This document shows positions 1 through 5,304 of a DNA stretch of 7,469 bases, one piece after another (the stretch's first letter is position 1; every line of letters begins with the position of its first letter). The notes beneath the pieces are model-generated. The model was not told the DNA's origin. It saw only the letters and a program-made list of their open reading frames with translations, and ran no database searches. The translations under genes and the position numbers were made by a program. The stretch comes from Rubrobacteraceae bacterium (GTDB lineage Bacteria; Actinomycetota; Rubrobacteria; Rubrobacterales; Rubrobacteraceae). The stretch spans positions 1-7,469 of the forward strand of contig JAJNDJ010000029.1 of assembly GCA_021156345.1 (NCBI GenBank), in the 5' to 3' direction.

Positions 1-1
1 T

Positions 2-70
2 CGGCAATTCTTCGGCGATGGTGTTCCCGCCATCCTGGCGAGTGCTATGTGTAGCGGCGGCCGTGGCTAG
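2..70 (+). other. Window-edge open stretch, coding strand unresolved
   Basis: On the plus strand one frame is open from base 2 to a TAG at 68-70, reading RQFFGDGVPAILASAM and so on. It could be the last 22 codons of a gene entering from the left. The minus strand is also open here, from a possible GTG near 75 out through the window edge, reading through GGNTIAEELP. I recognise neither peptide, and codon third positions do not decide between them. Six-base arms CGTGGC (62-67) and GCCACG (75-80) form a small hairpin just at the plus-strand stop, with no T-tract. Confidence 0.2.
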
Positions 71-82
71 GTTTGCCACGAA

Positions 83-269
83 GAACTTCTCAGAACGCCG
101 CAGCCTGTTGAAAAACCCCTCTACGCCCCTTCCGAGCACCCTTCAAGAACTCAAAAACCCTGCCATTGCAGTGTTTTGGCGTTGATGTCTAAGTGTTTGG
201 ATGCGGTTTTGGACTACCGACTGGTCCTATAACGAGTTTTTCAACAGGCTGGCCGTTTAGCCGAAGTTC
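83..269 (+). repeat. Degenerate repeat copy interrupted by the MITE
   Basis: Bases 83-100, joined to 256-269, give a 32-base unit that matches the reverse complement of 1661-1692 at 28 of 32 positions. The match runs straight across the insertion point, and GCAT follows in both copies after a one-base gap. Both copies have outer GAACTTC and GAAGTTC arms, so each unit is a dyad. The unit resembles a transposon end or a palindromic intergenic repeat. The 151-bp element at 101-251 plus one copy of its GCCG target duplication sits in the loop of this copy, so this repeat is older than the MITE. Confidence 0.7.
101..251. mobile_element. MITE-like non-autonomous element, 151 bp
   Basis: The element begins CAGCCTGTTGAAAAAC (101-116) and ends with its exact reverse complement (236-251), a perfect 16-bp terminal inverted repeat. 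It is flanked by GCCG at 97-100 and 252-255, a candidate 4-bp target site duplication. The interior has no coding frame of useful length, so it must be moved by a transposase encoded elsewhere. Ends of this type, with a GTTGAAAAA core, occur on several DDE insertion-sequence families. I cannot assign one without a parent element. The rebuilt empty site matches a second repeat copy at 1661-1692, which independently supports insertion here. Confidence 0.85.
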
Positions 270-334
270 TGCATAGCCCCGGCCCAAGCGGCAAAGGATC
301 GCCGGCGAGCTAGGCATGCTCCGATGGGTATTAT

Positions 335-382
335 GTTTCTTATGTACACATAGGTAGGCTCGTGGTTTTCTACATAAGAAAC
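335..382. repeat. 12-bp perfect inverted repeat
   Basis: GTTTCTTATGTA (335-346) and TACATAAGAAAC (371-382) are exact reverse complements around a 24-base loop. An alternative shorter dyad TATGT-AC-ACATA (341-352) shares the left arm, so two mutually exclusive structures are possible. No gene starts nearby in either direction. It may be a mobile-element end, a protein binding site, or an RNA hairpin. Confidence 0.5.
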
Positions 383-497
383 GCTATCGCACAGGACTGG
401 GGCGCAGGTTTTGGGGCCAGGCCCCACCACAGTGGCATACAGCACAGCGCATATTTATCGAAACAGGTACCAAGATGCATGGCACCCGGCCCCTGAC

Positions 498-538
498 GGG
501 GTGCCTACAGGGGTGCTACGGGGCCTGTAGGGGTGGGG
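498..538 (+). repeat. Phased G4-run array, quadruplex-capable
   Basis: There are five runs of four G at 498-501, 510-513, 520-523, 530-533 and 535-538. The last four satisfy the usual quadruplex rule, with loops of 6, 6 and 1. Runs at 510, 520 and 530 are exactly 10 bases apart, forming degenerate 10-base units. An 8-bp inverted repeat CCTACAGG (504-511) / CCTGTAGG (524-531) overlaps them, so hairpin and quadruplex would compete. It lies just outside the left inverted repeat of the lectin segment. Confidence 0.5.
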
Positions 539-555
539 TTATGCAGCATGTTGGA

Positions 556-571
556 TGTGAACTTCCGAGAA
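556..571 (+). repeat. Left 16-bp inverted repeat of lectin segment
   Basis: TGTGAACTTCCGAGAA is the exact reverse complement of 1680-1695. The ends read TG...CA, as in several transposon families. The inner 20 bases resemble the copy at 1635-1649 and beyond only loosely, with an ACTTCG word at the same offset. No target duplication is visible outside the pair, so this may be the end of an old element or a dispersed repeat. Confidence 0.6.
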
Positions 572-719
572 TTTCTATTCCAGGTACTTCGGTGAATAAG
601 GACATAAAGAAAGCTGCACGACCGGGCATCTAAGCCCGGTTGCCCGCACGCTTCTATTACGCACTCACCGTACTAACCACGCGCAGTCATCGGGCTGCGT
701 CGCGCGCACGCCGAATTGA
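572..719. other. Non-coding 3' flank of lectin-like gene
   Basis: No gene is visible here. The stretch lies between the left inverted repeat and the stop codon of the lectin-like gene, and contains the hairpin at 621-640. Confidence 0.5.
621..640 (-). terminator. Possible terminator hairpin of lectin-like gene
   Basis: ACCGGGC (621-627) and GCCCGGT (634-640) form a 7-bp GC-rich stem with a 6-base loop, about 80 bases past the stop of the lectin-like gene on the minus strand. There is no immediate U-tract. A pyrimidine-rich CTTTCTTTA follows about ten bases later. It is a plausible but weak intrinsic terminator. Confidence 0.35.
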
Positions 720-1549
720 TTAGTTTGGCAGCGCGATAGGCCCGTTCCACTTCCCGGTGTCTAACACCCAAGCGACCCACCGTTCCGGTCCGTTTACGAA
801 TACATCCAGCTGCGAGGGATCGGAACTCTGGTGATGTACGGCTGCAGAACTTGCGCCGGCAGGCGCGAGTCCTGGTCGGCTGATAGCAACAGGTCCCTGC
901 CATTTACCAGTGTCAACCACCCATGAAACGTTTAGCGCACCGTCGTTCGCGACGAAGAAAACGTCCAGCAGATTGCCAGTCTGCTTCACAGATGCGAGGG
1001 CTGCACCTGGGGGCGCAACACCTGGTGGCGTAATTCGGACAGGCCCCTTCCATCCCTGCCCCGGCACGTCGTCCGCCCAAGCTACGTAGAGCCCGCCATC
1101 ACGCCCGATAAAGAGAACATTCAACTGATCAGACTTCTGATGTGCGGTAACGACGTTCGCGCCTGGCGGAGCAATGTTGCGGTCGGTAATTCGTTCGGGA
1201 CCGCGCCAGGGTTCTAGACCGGCTGCCTGCGCCACATATAGCGCGCCATCATGCCCGATAAAGAAAACGGCGAGCTGACCCTGGAGTCCGACAGCGTCAA
1301 CACCCCCTGAACCATCTGGAAAGAGTGCCAATGGCATAAAAGAGCGTCCCCCGGCGGCAACGCCCGCCCCTGGGGGCGCATATTCGGCGAGCCGATTGGA
1401 GCGGGCTTATTCCACAGGCCCGTACCCACCACCCATGCCACATGCAAACCACCATCATGTCCGATAAAGAATGTATCGAGCTGCACACCGCCGGTGTGAA
1501 CACCCTGATAGGCTACCGCTAGACGTGCACCAGAAGGTGCTGGATTCAT
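720..1549 (-). pseudogene. PLL/DUF346-type beta-propeller, frameshifted
   Basis: Two overlapping minus-strand frames make one repeat protein if a single base is restored near 1372-1378. The first frame runs from an ATG at 1549, with AAAGGGG eight bases upstream; a GTG at 1573 is the alternative, with a stop just before it. The second frame ends with TAA at 720-722. The joined product, about 275 residues, has five repeats of roughly 48-55 residues. Each has a core like FFIGHDGALYV, then a W-x-G-P motif, then an APPGA turn. The cores are FFIGHDGGLHVAW, FFIGHDGALYVAQ, LFIGRDGGLYVAW, FFVANDGALNVSW and a degenerate VFVNGPERWVAW. This pattern matches the DUF346 / Photorhabdus-type PLL lectin repeat, in which each repeat is one propeller blade binding sugars; known PLL proteins have seven. 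No signal peptide or membrane segment is seen. The frame breaks at a run of five G on the plus strand (1372-1376); six would restore it. It may be a true mutation, a phase-variable tract or a base-calling error. Confidence 0.72.
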
Positions 1550-1635
1550 AGCACACACCCCTTTCCCAAACACCAGATCTACGGTCTACAGTTCCATTCA
1601 ACCAGACCGCGATGAATGGGCGATGAATTCGCGCC

Positions 1636-1695
1636 GAACTTCCGAGAATGCCCAGAATGCGAACTTCGCCTATACGGCGTTCTCGGAAGTTCACA
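1636..1695. repeat. Palindromic repeat pair at end of chr operon
   Basis: GAACTTCCGAGAA (1636-1648) and TTCTCGGAAGTTC (1680-1692) are exact 13-base inverted arms around 31 bases. The right arm extends to a 16-base repeat (1680-1695) that pairs with 556-571. Inside lies a second palindrome GCGAA-C-TTCGC (1659-1669). The right edge is only three bases from the stop codon of the chrB C-terminal gene (1699-1701). It could be a mobile-element end, and it may also serve as the 3' hairpin of the chr transcript, though no U-tract follows. Confidence 0.6.
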
Positions 1696-1698
1696 GTC

Positions 1699-2118
1699 TC
1701 AGAGGACTTCCCGACTGAGGTAGGCGTAGAGGCCGTCGTAGAGGACGTCGGTGTGGGCCGAGAGCGTCTGGTCGTCGGGGAGTGAGAGCTGCATGCCGCG
1801 CACGATGGCGTCCAGGCCCTCGGACTCGGGACGGGCGTACTTCTCGTCCATCATGTCTGCGTCGTGGACGATCTCGGCGATCTCGCCCAGCACGGGGTCG
1901 CCCAGGAGGTCGTACTCCTTCAGGAAGGTTTCGAAGGAGCAATCCTCCCCTCGGTGGGAGAGCCTGGCCCCGACCACGTCGAAGAGCTCCGCCTCCTGAG
2001 GGGCCTCCGCGGGATCGCCGAAGAAGGAAAAGGAGGCATCCGGGTCTACGAAGCGCCTTATCAACCAGATGCAGGCGGTGCGGTCCACGTGGCAGCCCTG
2101 GCGCGTGGCCCACAGCAT
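1699..2118 (-). CDS. chrB: ChrB C-terminal domain (chromate resistance protein)
   Basis: The 139-residue protein begins MLWATRQGCHVDRTACIWLI and matches the C-terminal domain of ChrB (Chrome_Resist family). Diagnostic stretches are the W-x-TR...DR start (residues 3-13), the WLIRRFVDPDA helix (18-28), an FDVVGARLSHRG region (46-57) and the late VHDADMMDEKY segment (84-94). In characterised operons ChrB is a chromate-responsive regulator needed for full resistance. The role of the isolated C-terminal half is not established. The ATG shares one base with the upstream stop (TGATG), which implies translational coupling, and AAGGG just before it can serve as the binding site. Together with the upstream gene the length is 310 residues, the usual size of one-piece ChrB. 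No DNA-binding motif, signal peptide or membrane segment is visible in this part. It is the last gene of the operon. Confidence 0.85.
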   Translation of the reverse strand: MLWATRQGCHVDRTACIWLIRRFVDPDASFSFFGDPAEAPQEAELFDVVGARLSHRGEDCSFETFLKEYDLLGDPVLGEIAEIVHDADMMDEKYARPESEGLDAIVRGMQLSLPDDQTLSAHTDVLYDGLYAYLSREVL

Positions 2119-2633
2119 CAGCCCTTGCCCTCGGCGCCTGGGGCCCCGGCCGACCCTTCGCGCTCCCTCACGGCCTCGCGGGCGGCCTTGAGCGCCGCAG
2201 CTGCCTCGCGACGCAGCGGGGAGCGGAAGTAGTCCCTGCGTCTCTCCGTCCTGAACTCGCGCTCCAGCTTGGCGAGACGTTCTAGTGGCGCCCCGCCGCC
2301 CATCTCCGCCTTGCGTCGAAGGCGCTCCGCCCTCGCGATAATGGCCCGGTAGGCCTCCTCACGCGAAGATCGGAAGGCCCCCACCAACTCGGCCTCCTCG
2401 GCCACGGTCCCGGGCTTGGCCTCCCAAAGGGTCGCCTCGCCCCCGGCCTCCCTCACCCTAAGCTGCAGCCACTCCAGCTGCTCGCGGGTTACGGCGTCCT
2501 CGGGGAGCGCCGCTACGCCGTCCTGGAGGTAGAGGGCGCCGAGGTCCCTCAGCTTGCGCCACACCGCCACGCGGTGCCGGGAAGGCTCCCTCGGGAGGCG
2601 GTAGACGAGTAGCACCCAGCACGGTCTCTCCAT
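2118..2633 (-). CDS. chrB: ChrB N-terminal domain protein
   Basis: This 171-residue protein starts MERPCWVLLVYRLPREPSRH and carries the ChrB N-terminal domain. Visible parts are the hydrophobic WVLLVYRLP strand, a RHRVAVWRKLRDLGALYLQDGV segment (about residues 19-40) and an ALP motif (42-44). A long, highly charged helical region (about 85-160), rich in R and E, follows, and the protein ends in a small Gly/Ala linker. In whole ChrB the N-terminal half resembles PaaX-like regulators and is thought to contact DNA; that role is inferred here. The stop overlaps the start of the C-terminal domain gene by one base, so the break falls at the natural domain boundary and looks like gene fission, not damage. 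A GAGG sits close to the ATG and GGGCAGG lies further upstream, so the binding site is only fair. The gap to the rhodanese gene is 57 bases. Confidence 0.82.
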   Translation of the reverse strand: MERPCWVLLVYRLPREPSRHRVAVWRKLRDLGALYLQDGVAALPEDAVTREQLEWLQLRVREAGGEATLWEAKPGTVAEEAELVGAFRSSREEAYRAIIARAERLRRKAEMGGGAPLERLAKLEREFRTERRRDYFRSPLRREAAAALKAAREAVREREGSAGAPGAEGKG

Positions 2634-2690
2634 GGGCCTCAGCCTGCCCAGGTGATCGATGCGGATCGGCGCAGGCTATCCACGGGCACG

Positions 2691-3011
2691 TCAGAGGCCC
2701 TTCCAGGCTTCCAGCCCGCCCTCCAAGCAGTACGCCTCGTAACCTTGCCGCCGCAGCTGCTCTGCAGCCACCGCACTGGAGTGTCCGCGGTTGCACACTG
2801 TGACTACTTGTGCGCCCTCGGGCAGCTTGAGCCCCTCCATGGCCCGCTCGTCGCCGGCGTGAAGGGCCTCGTAGGCGTCGAAGTTAACGCTACTGGGTAT
2901 CGAGCCCTCCGCGTAAGCCTCCCGCTTGCGGACGTCCACCACCGTGACCCGCTCGCCGCGCTCGAGCATGTCTCTCAATGTACTTGCGTCGATGTTGTCC
3001 GGTTGCGTCAC
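2691..3011 (-). CDS. Single-domain rhodanese (sulfurtransferase)
   Basis: The 106-residue cytoplasmic protein is one rhodanese domain. Residues 22-28 read VTVVDVR, followed by REAYAEGSIPSSVNF, the usual H/S-I-P-x-[AS]-x-N region, with Ser in place of the common His. The active-site loop is CNRGHSS with the catalytic cysteine at residue 73, and the C-terminal part ends GGLEAWKGL, typical of the family. Rhodaneses carry persulfide sulfur on that cysteine. In a chromate operon, a role in thiol or sulfur supply under chromate stress, or in chromate reduction, is possible but inferred. The start is GTG with GGGGAG about seven bases upstream. It lies 103 bases after chrA and 57 before the chrB N-domain gene, on the same strand, so it is probably co-transcribed. 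Confidence 0.88.
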   Translation of the reverse strand: MTQPDNIDASTLRDMLERGERVTVVDVRKREAYAEGSIPSSVNFDAYEALHAGDERAMEGLKLPEGAQVVTVCNRGHSSAVAAEQLRRQGYEAYCLEGGLEAWKGL

Positions 3012-3085
3012 CAGCTCGCTCCCCGTTCTTGCCTTCCACGAATATCTGCGTCGTCCGCCGGTCGGGGCGGCCCTTGCCTTGGTCT

Positions 3086-3109
3086 GCCTGGCCCTTCACG
3101 GCCCCAGGC
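3086..3109 (-). other. Intercistronic hairpin after chrA
   Basis: GCCTGG (3086-3091) and CCAGGC (3104-3109) form a 6-bp GC stem five bases past the chrA stop. No U-tract follows on the minus strand. It may stabilise the chrA part of the message or lower read-through into the rhodanese gene. Confidence 0.35.
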
Positions 3110-3114
3110 TACGC

Positions 3115-4452
3115 TCACAGCAGGGTCCACGCCATCCCAAGCACCGCGCCCGCGGGCACCATCAGGTAGATGGGCACCTTGTAGCGCTGCAGCACGACGA
3201 AGGAGACGGCCGCGACCACCAGCGCGAAGAGATCGAGGCCGGCCAGGGAGACGCCGTCGGGGAACAGCACCTGCGTGGCGAAGTAGACGGCCAGGTTGGC
3301 GATGACGCCTACCACGGCCGCCGTGACCCCAATTAGGATCGCCCTGAGCCTGCGGTCGTTGGCCAAGAGCTCAATGTAAGGCGCCAGGAAGAAGATGAAC
3401 AGAAAGCATGGCAAGAACGTCGCGTAGGTCGTGATAAGGGCCCCAAGCGTCCCGTAGAGCAGGGGCGAGAAGGGGCCGGGATCGTTCCAGGCGCCGATGA
3501 AGCCCACGTACTGGGTGACCATGATCAGCGGTCCCGGCGTGGACTCGGCCAAGCCGAGCCCCTGCACCATCTGGTCTGCGGTGAGCCAACCGTAGTGGTT
3601 GACTGCTACGTCGGCGACGTAGCTAAGGACCGAGTATGCCCCCCCGAAGGTCAGGAAGGCCGCCCCCGTGAAGAACAGTGCCTCCTTGAGGAGCACGTCC
3701 TCTCCGCCCCGCCACAGGTAGAGGGCCCCTAACGGGAGCGCCCACAGCAAGCCGAAGGTCCCGAGGAGCCTCAGGTTGCGCAGCATCGATGGCCTGCCGT
3801 TCGAAGTCGTCTGATCTATGGCAGACTCCTCTTCCCCCGAGGAGCCGTGTCCCCCGCCCGCGAAGGCATCCCCGGCGAAGCCCGTGCGGCTCAAGATAAG
3901 CCCGGCCACGGCGGCGGCCAGGACAACCAGGGGGAAGGGGACCGAGAGGAAGTAGAGGGCCACAAAGGCCACCACCGCGAAGCCAACGAGAACGCGGTGG
4001 TTGATGGTGCGCTTGCCGATCCGCAGGACCGCCTCGACCACGATCGCTATCACCACCGGTTGGATCCCGTACAAAAGACCCGTGATCGCGGGCACGTCCG
4101 AGTGGGCCACGGCCAGGTACGAGAGCAGCCACAGCACGAAGATGGAGGGGATCACGAAGAACGAGCCGGCCACGATGCCGCCCAACGTCCCGTGCAACCT
4201 CCACCCGATGTAGGTCGCGACCTGCTGTGCCTCGGGGCCGGGTAGCAGCATGCAGAAGTTCAGCGTCCTCAGATACTGGCCCTCGGAAACCCAGCGCTTC
4301 TTCTCCACCAGCTCGCGGTGCATGATGGCGATCTGGCCAGCAGGACCCCCGAAGTTGATGAACCCGAGCTTCACCCAGAACCAGAAAGCCTCCCAGAAGC
4401 CCACCGGCTTTGTCTGACCGGAACGGTCCTGCGCGACGGTCTTGGCATCCAT
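3115..4452 (-). CDS. chrA: Chromate transporter ChrA, two CHR domains
   Basis: This 445-residue membrane protein belongs to the CHR family of chromate ion transporters, which export chromate from the cytoplasm. The length and the two homologous halves fit the long, bidomain type. The N-half shows GFINFGGPAGQIAIMHRE (residues about 30-47) and LLPGPEAQQVATYIGWRLHG (about 69-88). The C-half repeats these as LTFGGAYSVLSYV (about 268-280) and GLAESTPGPLIMVTQYVGF (about 299-317). Many hydrophobic segments fill the rest. A hydrophilic loop rich in Gly, Glu and Ser (about residues 195-225) separates the halves. The ATG has GGAG five bases upstream and a promoter about 40 bases further up. It is the first gene of the minus-strand operon with rhodanese and chrB. 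Sulfate-type permeases are the only serious alternative, and the CHR motifs argue against them. Confidence 0.95.
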   Translation of the reverse strand: MDAKTVAQDRSGQTKPVGFWEAFWFWVKLGFINFGGPAGQIAIMHRELVEKKRWVSEGQYLRTLNFCMLLPGPEAQQVATYIGWRLHGTLGGIVAGSFFVIPSIFVLWLLSYLAVAHSDVPAITGLLYGIQPVVIAIVVEAVLRIGKRTINHRVLVGFAVVAFVALYFLSVPFPLVVLAAAVAGLILSRTGFAGDAFAGGGHGSSGEEESAIDQTTSNGRPSMLRNLRLLGTFGLLWALPLGALYLWRGGEDVLLKEALFFTGAAFLTFGGAYSVLSYVADVAVNHYGWLTADQMVQGLGLAESTPGPLIMVTQYVGFIGAWNDPGPFSPLLYGTLGALITTYATFLPCFLFIFFLAPYIELLANDRRLRAILIGVTAAVVGVIANLAVYFATQVLFPDGVSLAGLDLFALVVAAVSFVVLQRYKVPIYLMVPAGAVLGMAWTLL

Positions 4453-4490
4453 GGTATCTCCATTACTCTAGTGAACAAAGCGACCGACGC

Positions 4491-4519
4491 AGGGTAACCA
4501 CGGTTACACAGGATGTCAA
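4491..4519 (-). promoter_or_regulatory. chrA operon promoter, sigma70-type
   Basis: On the minus strand a perfect -35 TTGACA (4519-4514) is followed, after exactly 17 bases, by TACCCT (4496-4491), which keeps the T-A-n-n-n-T pattern of a -10 box. Transcription would begin near 4484, giving a leader of about 30 bases before the chrA ATG, with GGAG in it. The consensus -35, ideal spacing and position make this the most convincing promoter in the window. Confidence 0.7.
4494..4507. promoter_or_regulatory. Dyad operator candidate in chrA promoter
   Basis: GTAACC (4494-4499) and GGTTAC (4502-4507) are inverted 6-base arms two bases apart. They lie inside the spacer and overlap the upstream part of the -10 box. 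A bound protein there would block RNA polymerase, as expected for repression released by chromate. The operon-encoded ChrB is the obvious candidate regulator; this is inferred from position only. Confidence 0.5.
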
Positions 4520-4995
4520 GGGGGTATATTCACTGGAGTGCGTGGAAGGGGAATTCCGCGAAGTCAGTATCCACGATCCTGAATAGGCTAGGCCCTTAAG
4601 GTACACCAAGTCCTCGCTGCGGCTGATTGAGAGGAACAGGGGCTCACAACATGTGGTAGCCCTGAATAAAGATGCAGGAAACTGCTTCCTGTACTGTCGC
4701 TGTTTGCGATTCTTCAAAGGTGGCCTATGCGGCGTTCCTTGGTGAACGTATTGGCAAAGAGGCGGCCTAGAGCGCGCTACGCCGAGGCGAGGTAGGCAGT
4801 TTTCTCACGAAGGCAGACGTGGATAGGATCGTCTCCGCAAGCCTGGCACACGAAAGAATAGCCACCTGGCAGAGCAAAGATACGCCATATAGCAGATGCA
4901 TACCCCCTCGTCTCCGCTCATACTTGCCCTGTTAAGTACAACGTGGGCCTAAAACAAGGCCCTCCCTTCTACGAATGAAGGGGTAGGAGCAGATA
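4520..4995. other. Long non-coding stretch upstream of the chr promoter
   Basis: No convincing gene is seen. A minus-strand 84-codon frame (4463-4717) overlaps the chr promoter and has no recognisable product. On the plus strand an ATG at 4672 opens 32 codons to TAG 4768-4770, and the same frame then stays open to TAA at 4933-4935, which may be a decayed gene. Hairpins include CAGGAA/TTCCTG (4675-4680/4686-4691) and GGGCCT/AGGCCC (4945-4950/4957-4962). The second of these lies in the likely leader of the next gene and is followed by a pyrimidine tract. Confidence 0.4.
4985..4989 (+). promoter_or_regulatory. Ribosome binding site AGGAG of the 102-aa gene
   Basis: AGGAG sits six bases before the ATG at 4996. 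This fixes the start and is the main evidence that the downstream frame is translated. Confidence 0.6.
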
Positions 4996-5304
4996 ATGAG
5001 GACACGGCGGACCACCATCAAGGCTCGAGCAAAGAGCGACGGACTACGGCTACTAAGAACCATCAACCACACCCAAGCTCACGGGGAAGAAGGGGCACGG
5101 ACGGACCCAACCAGAGCGGCGCACCAAGCGGGCCTGGATCTCGGCTCCGAGCGTTACGAAGATGCCATGGCGTACCTCGTGGAGCAGGCCGCATTGCTAG
5201 CAGACGCGCGCATGTCCTTCGGCGACGATGTTGGAGACCAACACCCCCACGGATACGCCTCCTACTTCTTCACCAGGCGGGCGCTGACGCTGCTGGAGGG
5301 ATGA
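4996..5304 (+). CDS. Hypothetical protein, 102 aa
   Basis: I do not recognise this protein. The N-terminal 40 residues are strongly basic and polar (MRTRRTTIKARAKSDGLRLL start), look disordered, and have no signal peptide. From about residue 45 the composition changes to a helix-friendly region (LDLGSERYEDAMAYLVEQAALLADARMSFGD segments), followed by a QHPHGYASYFFTRRALTLLEG end. This C-terminal half looks like a small folded helical domain. There are no cysteines and no metal-binding cluster, apart from one HPH. It is monocistronic as far as can be seen, with a GC-hairpin leader upstream and the kinase promoter region downstream. The good Shine-Dalgarno supports it as a real gene; lineage-specific restriction is likely. 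Confidence 0.6.
   Translation: MRTRRTTIKARAKSDGLRLLRTINHTQAHGEEGARTDPTRAAHQAGLDLGSERYEDAMAYLVEQAALLADARMSFGDDVGDQHPHGYASYFFTRRALTLLEG

Larger units (their letters stand above)
256..555. other. Non-coding stretch with several dyads
   Basis: I see no credible gene. The only longer frame is 62 codons on the minus strand with no recognisable protein and no good ribosome binding site. The stretch holds a 12-bp perfect inverted repeat (335-346/371-382), a near-perfect GC palindrome TGGGGCC-A-GGCCCCA (412-426), a GGCACCC/GGGTGCC hairpin (481-487/499-505) and a G-run array (498-538). It lies between the MITE and the left inverted repeat of the lectin segment and is probably the residue of insertions. 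Confidence 0.5.

Noticed and set aside
257..445. Minus-strand 62-codon frame beside the MITE
   Set aside because: No recognisable protein, no good ribosome binding site, and it runs across the 12-bp inverted repeat and a GC palindrome.
1..1700. CRISPR array or tRNA/rRNA gene
   Set aside because: The repeats are few, inverted and irregularly spaced, and no cloverleaf or rRNA-like sequence was found here or elsewhere in the window.
1691..2285. Several long frames overlapping the chrB genes on both strands
   Set aside because: Arginine/proline-rich translations typical of wrong-frame reading of GC-rich coding DNA; the chrB frames carry clear family motifs.
2652..3336. Plus-strand frames opposite the rhodanese and the chrA end
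   Set aside because: Low-complexity Arg/Pro/Ala readings, antisense to well-supported genes.
4463..4717. Minus-strand 84-codon frame upstream of chrA
   Set aside because: It spans the chrA promoter and dyad, and its composition (Ser/Cys/Arg-rich) is not that of a normal protein.
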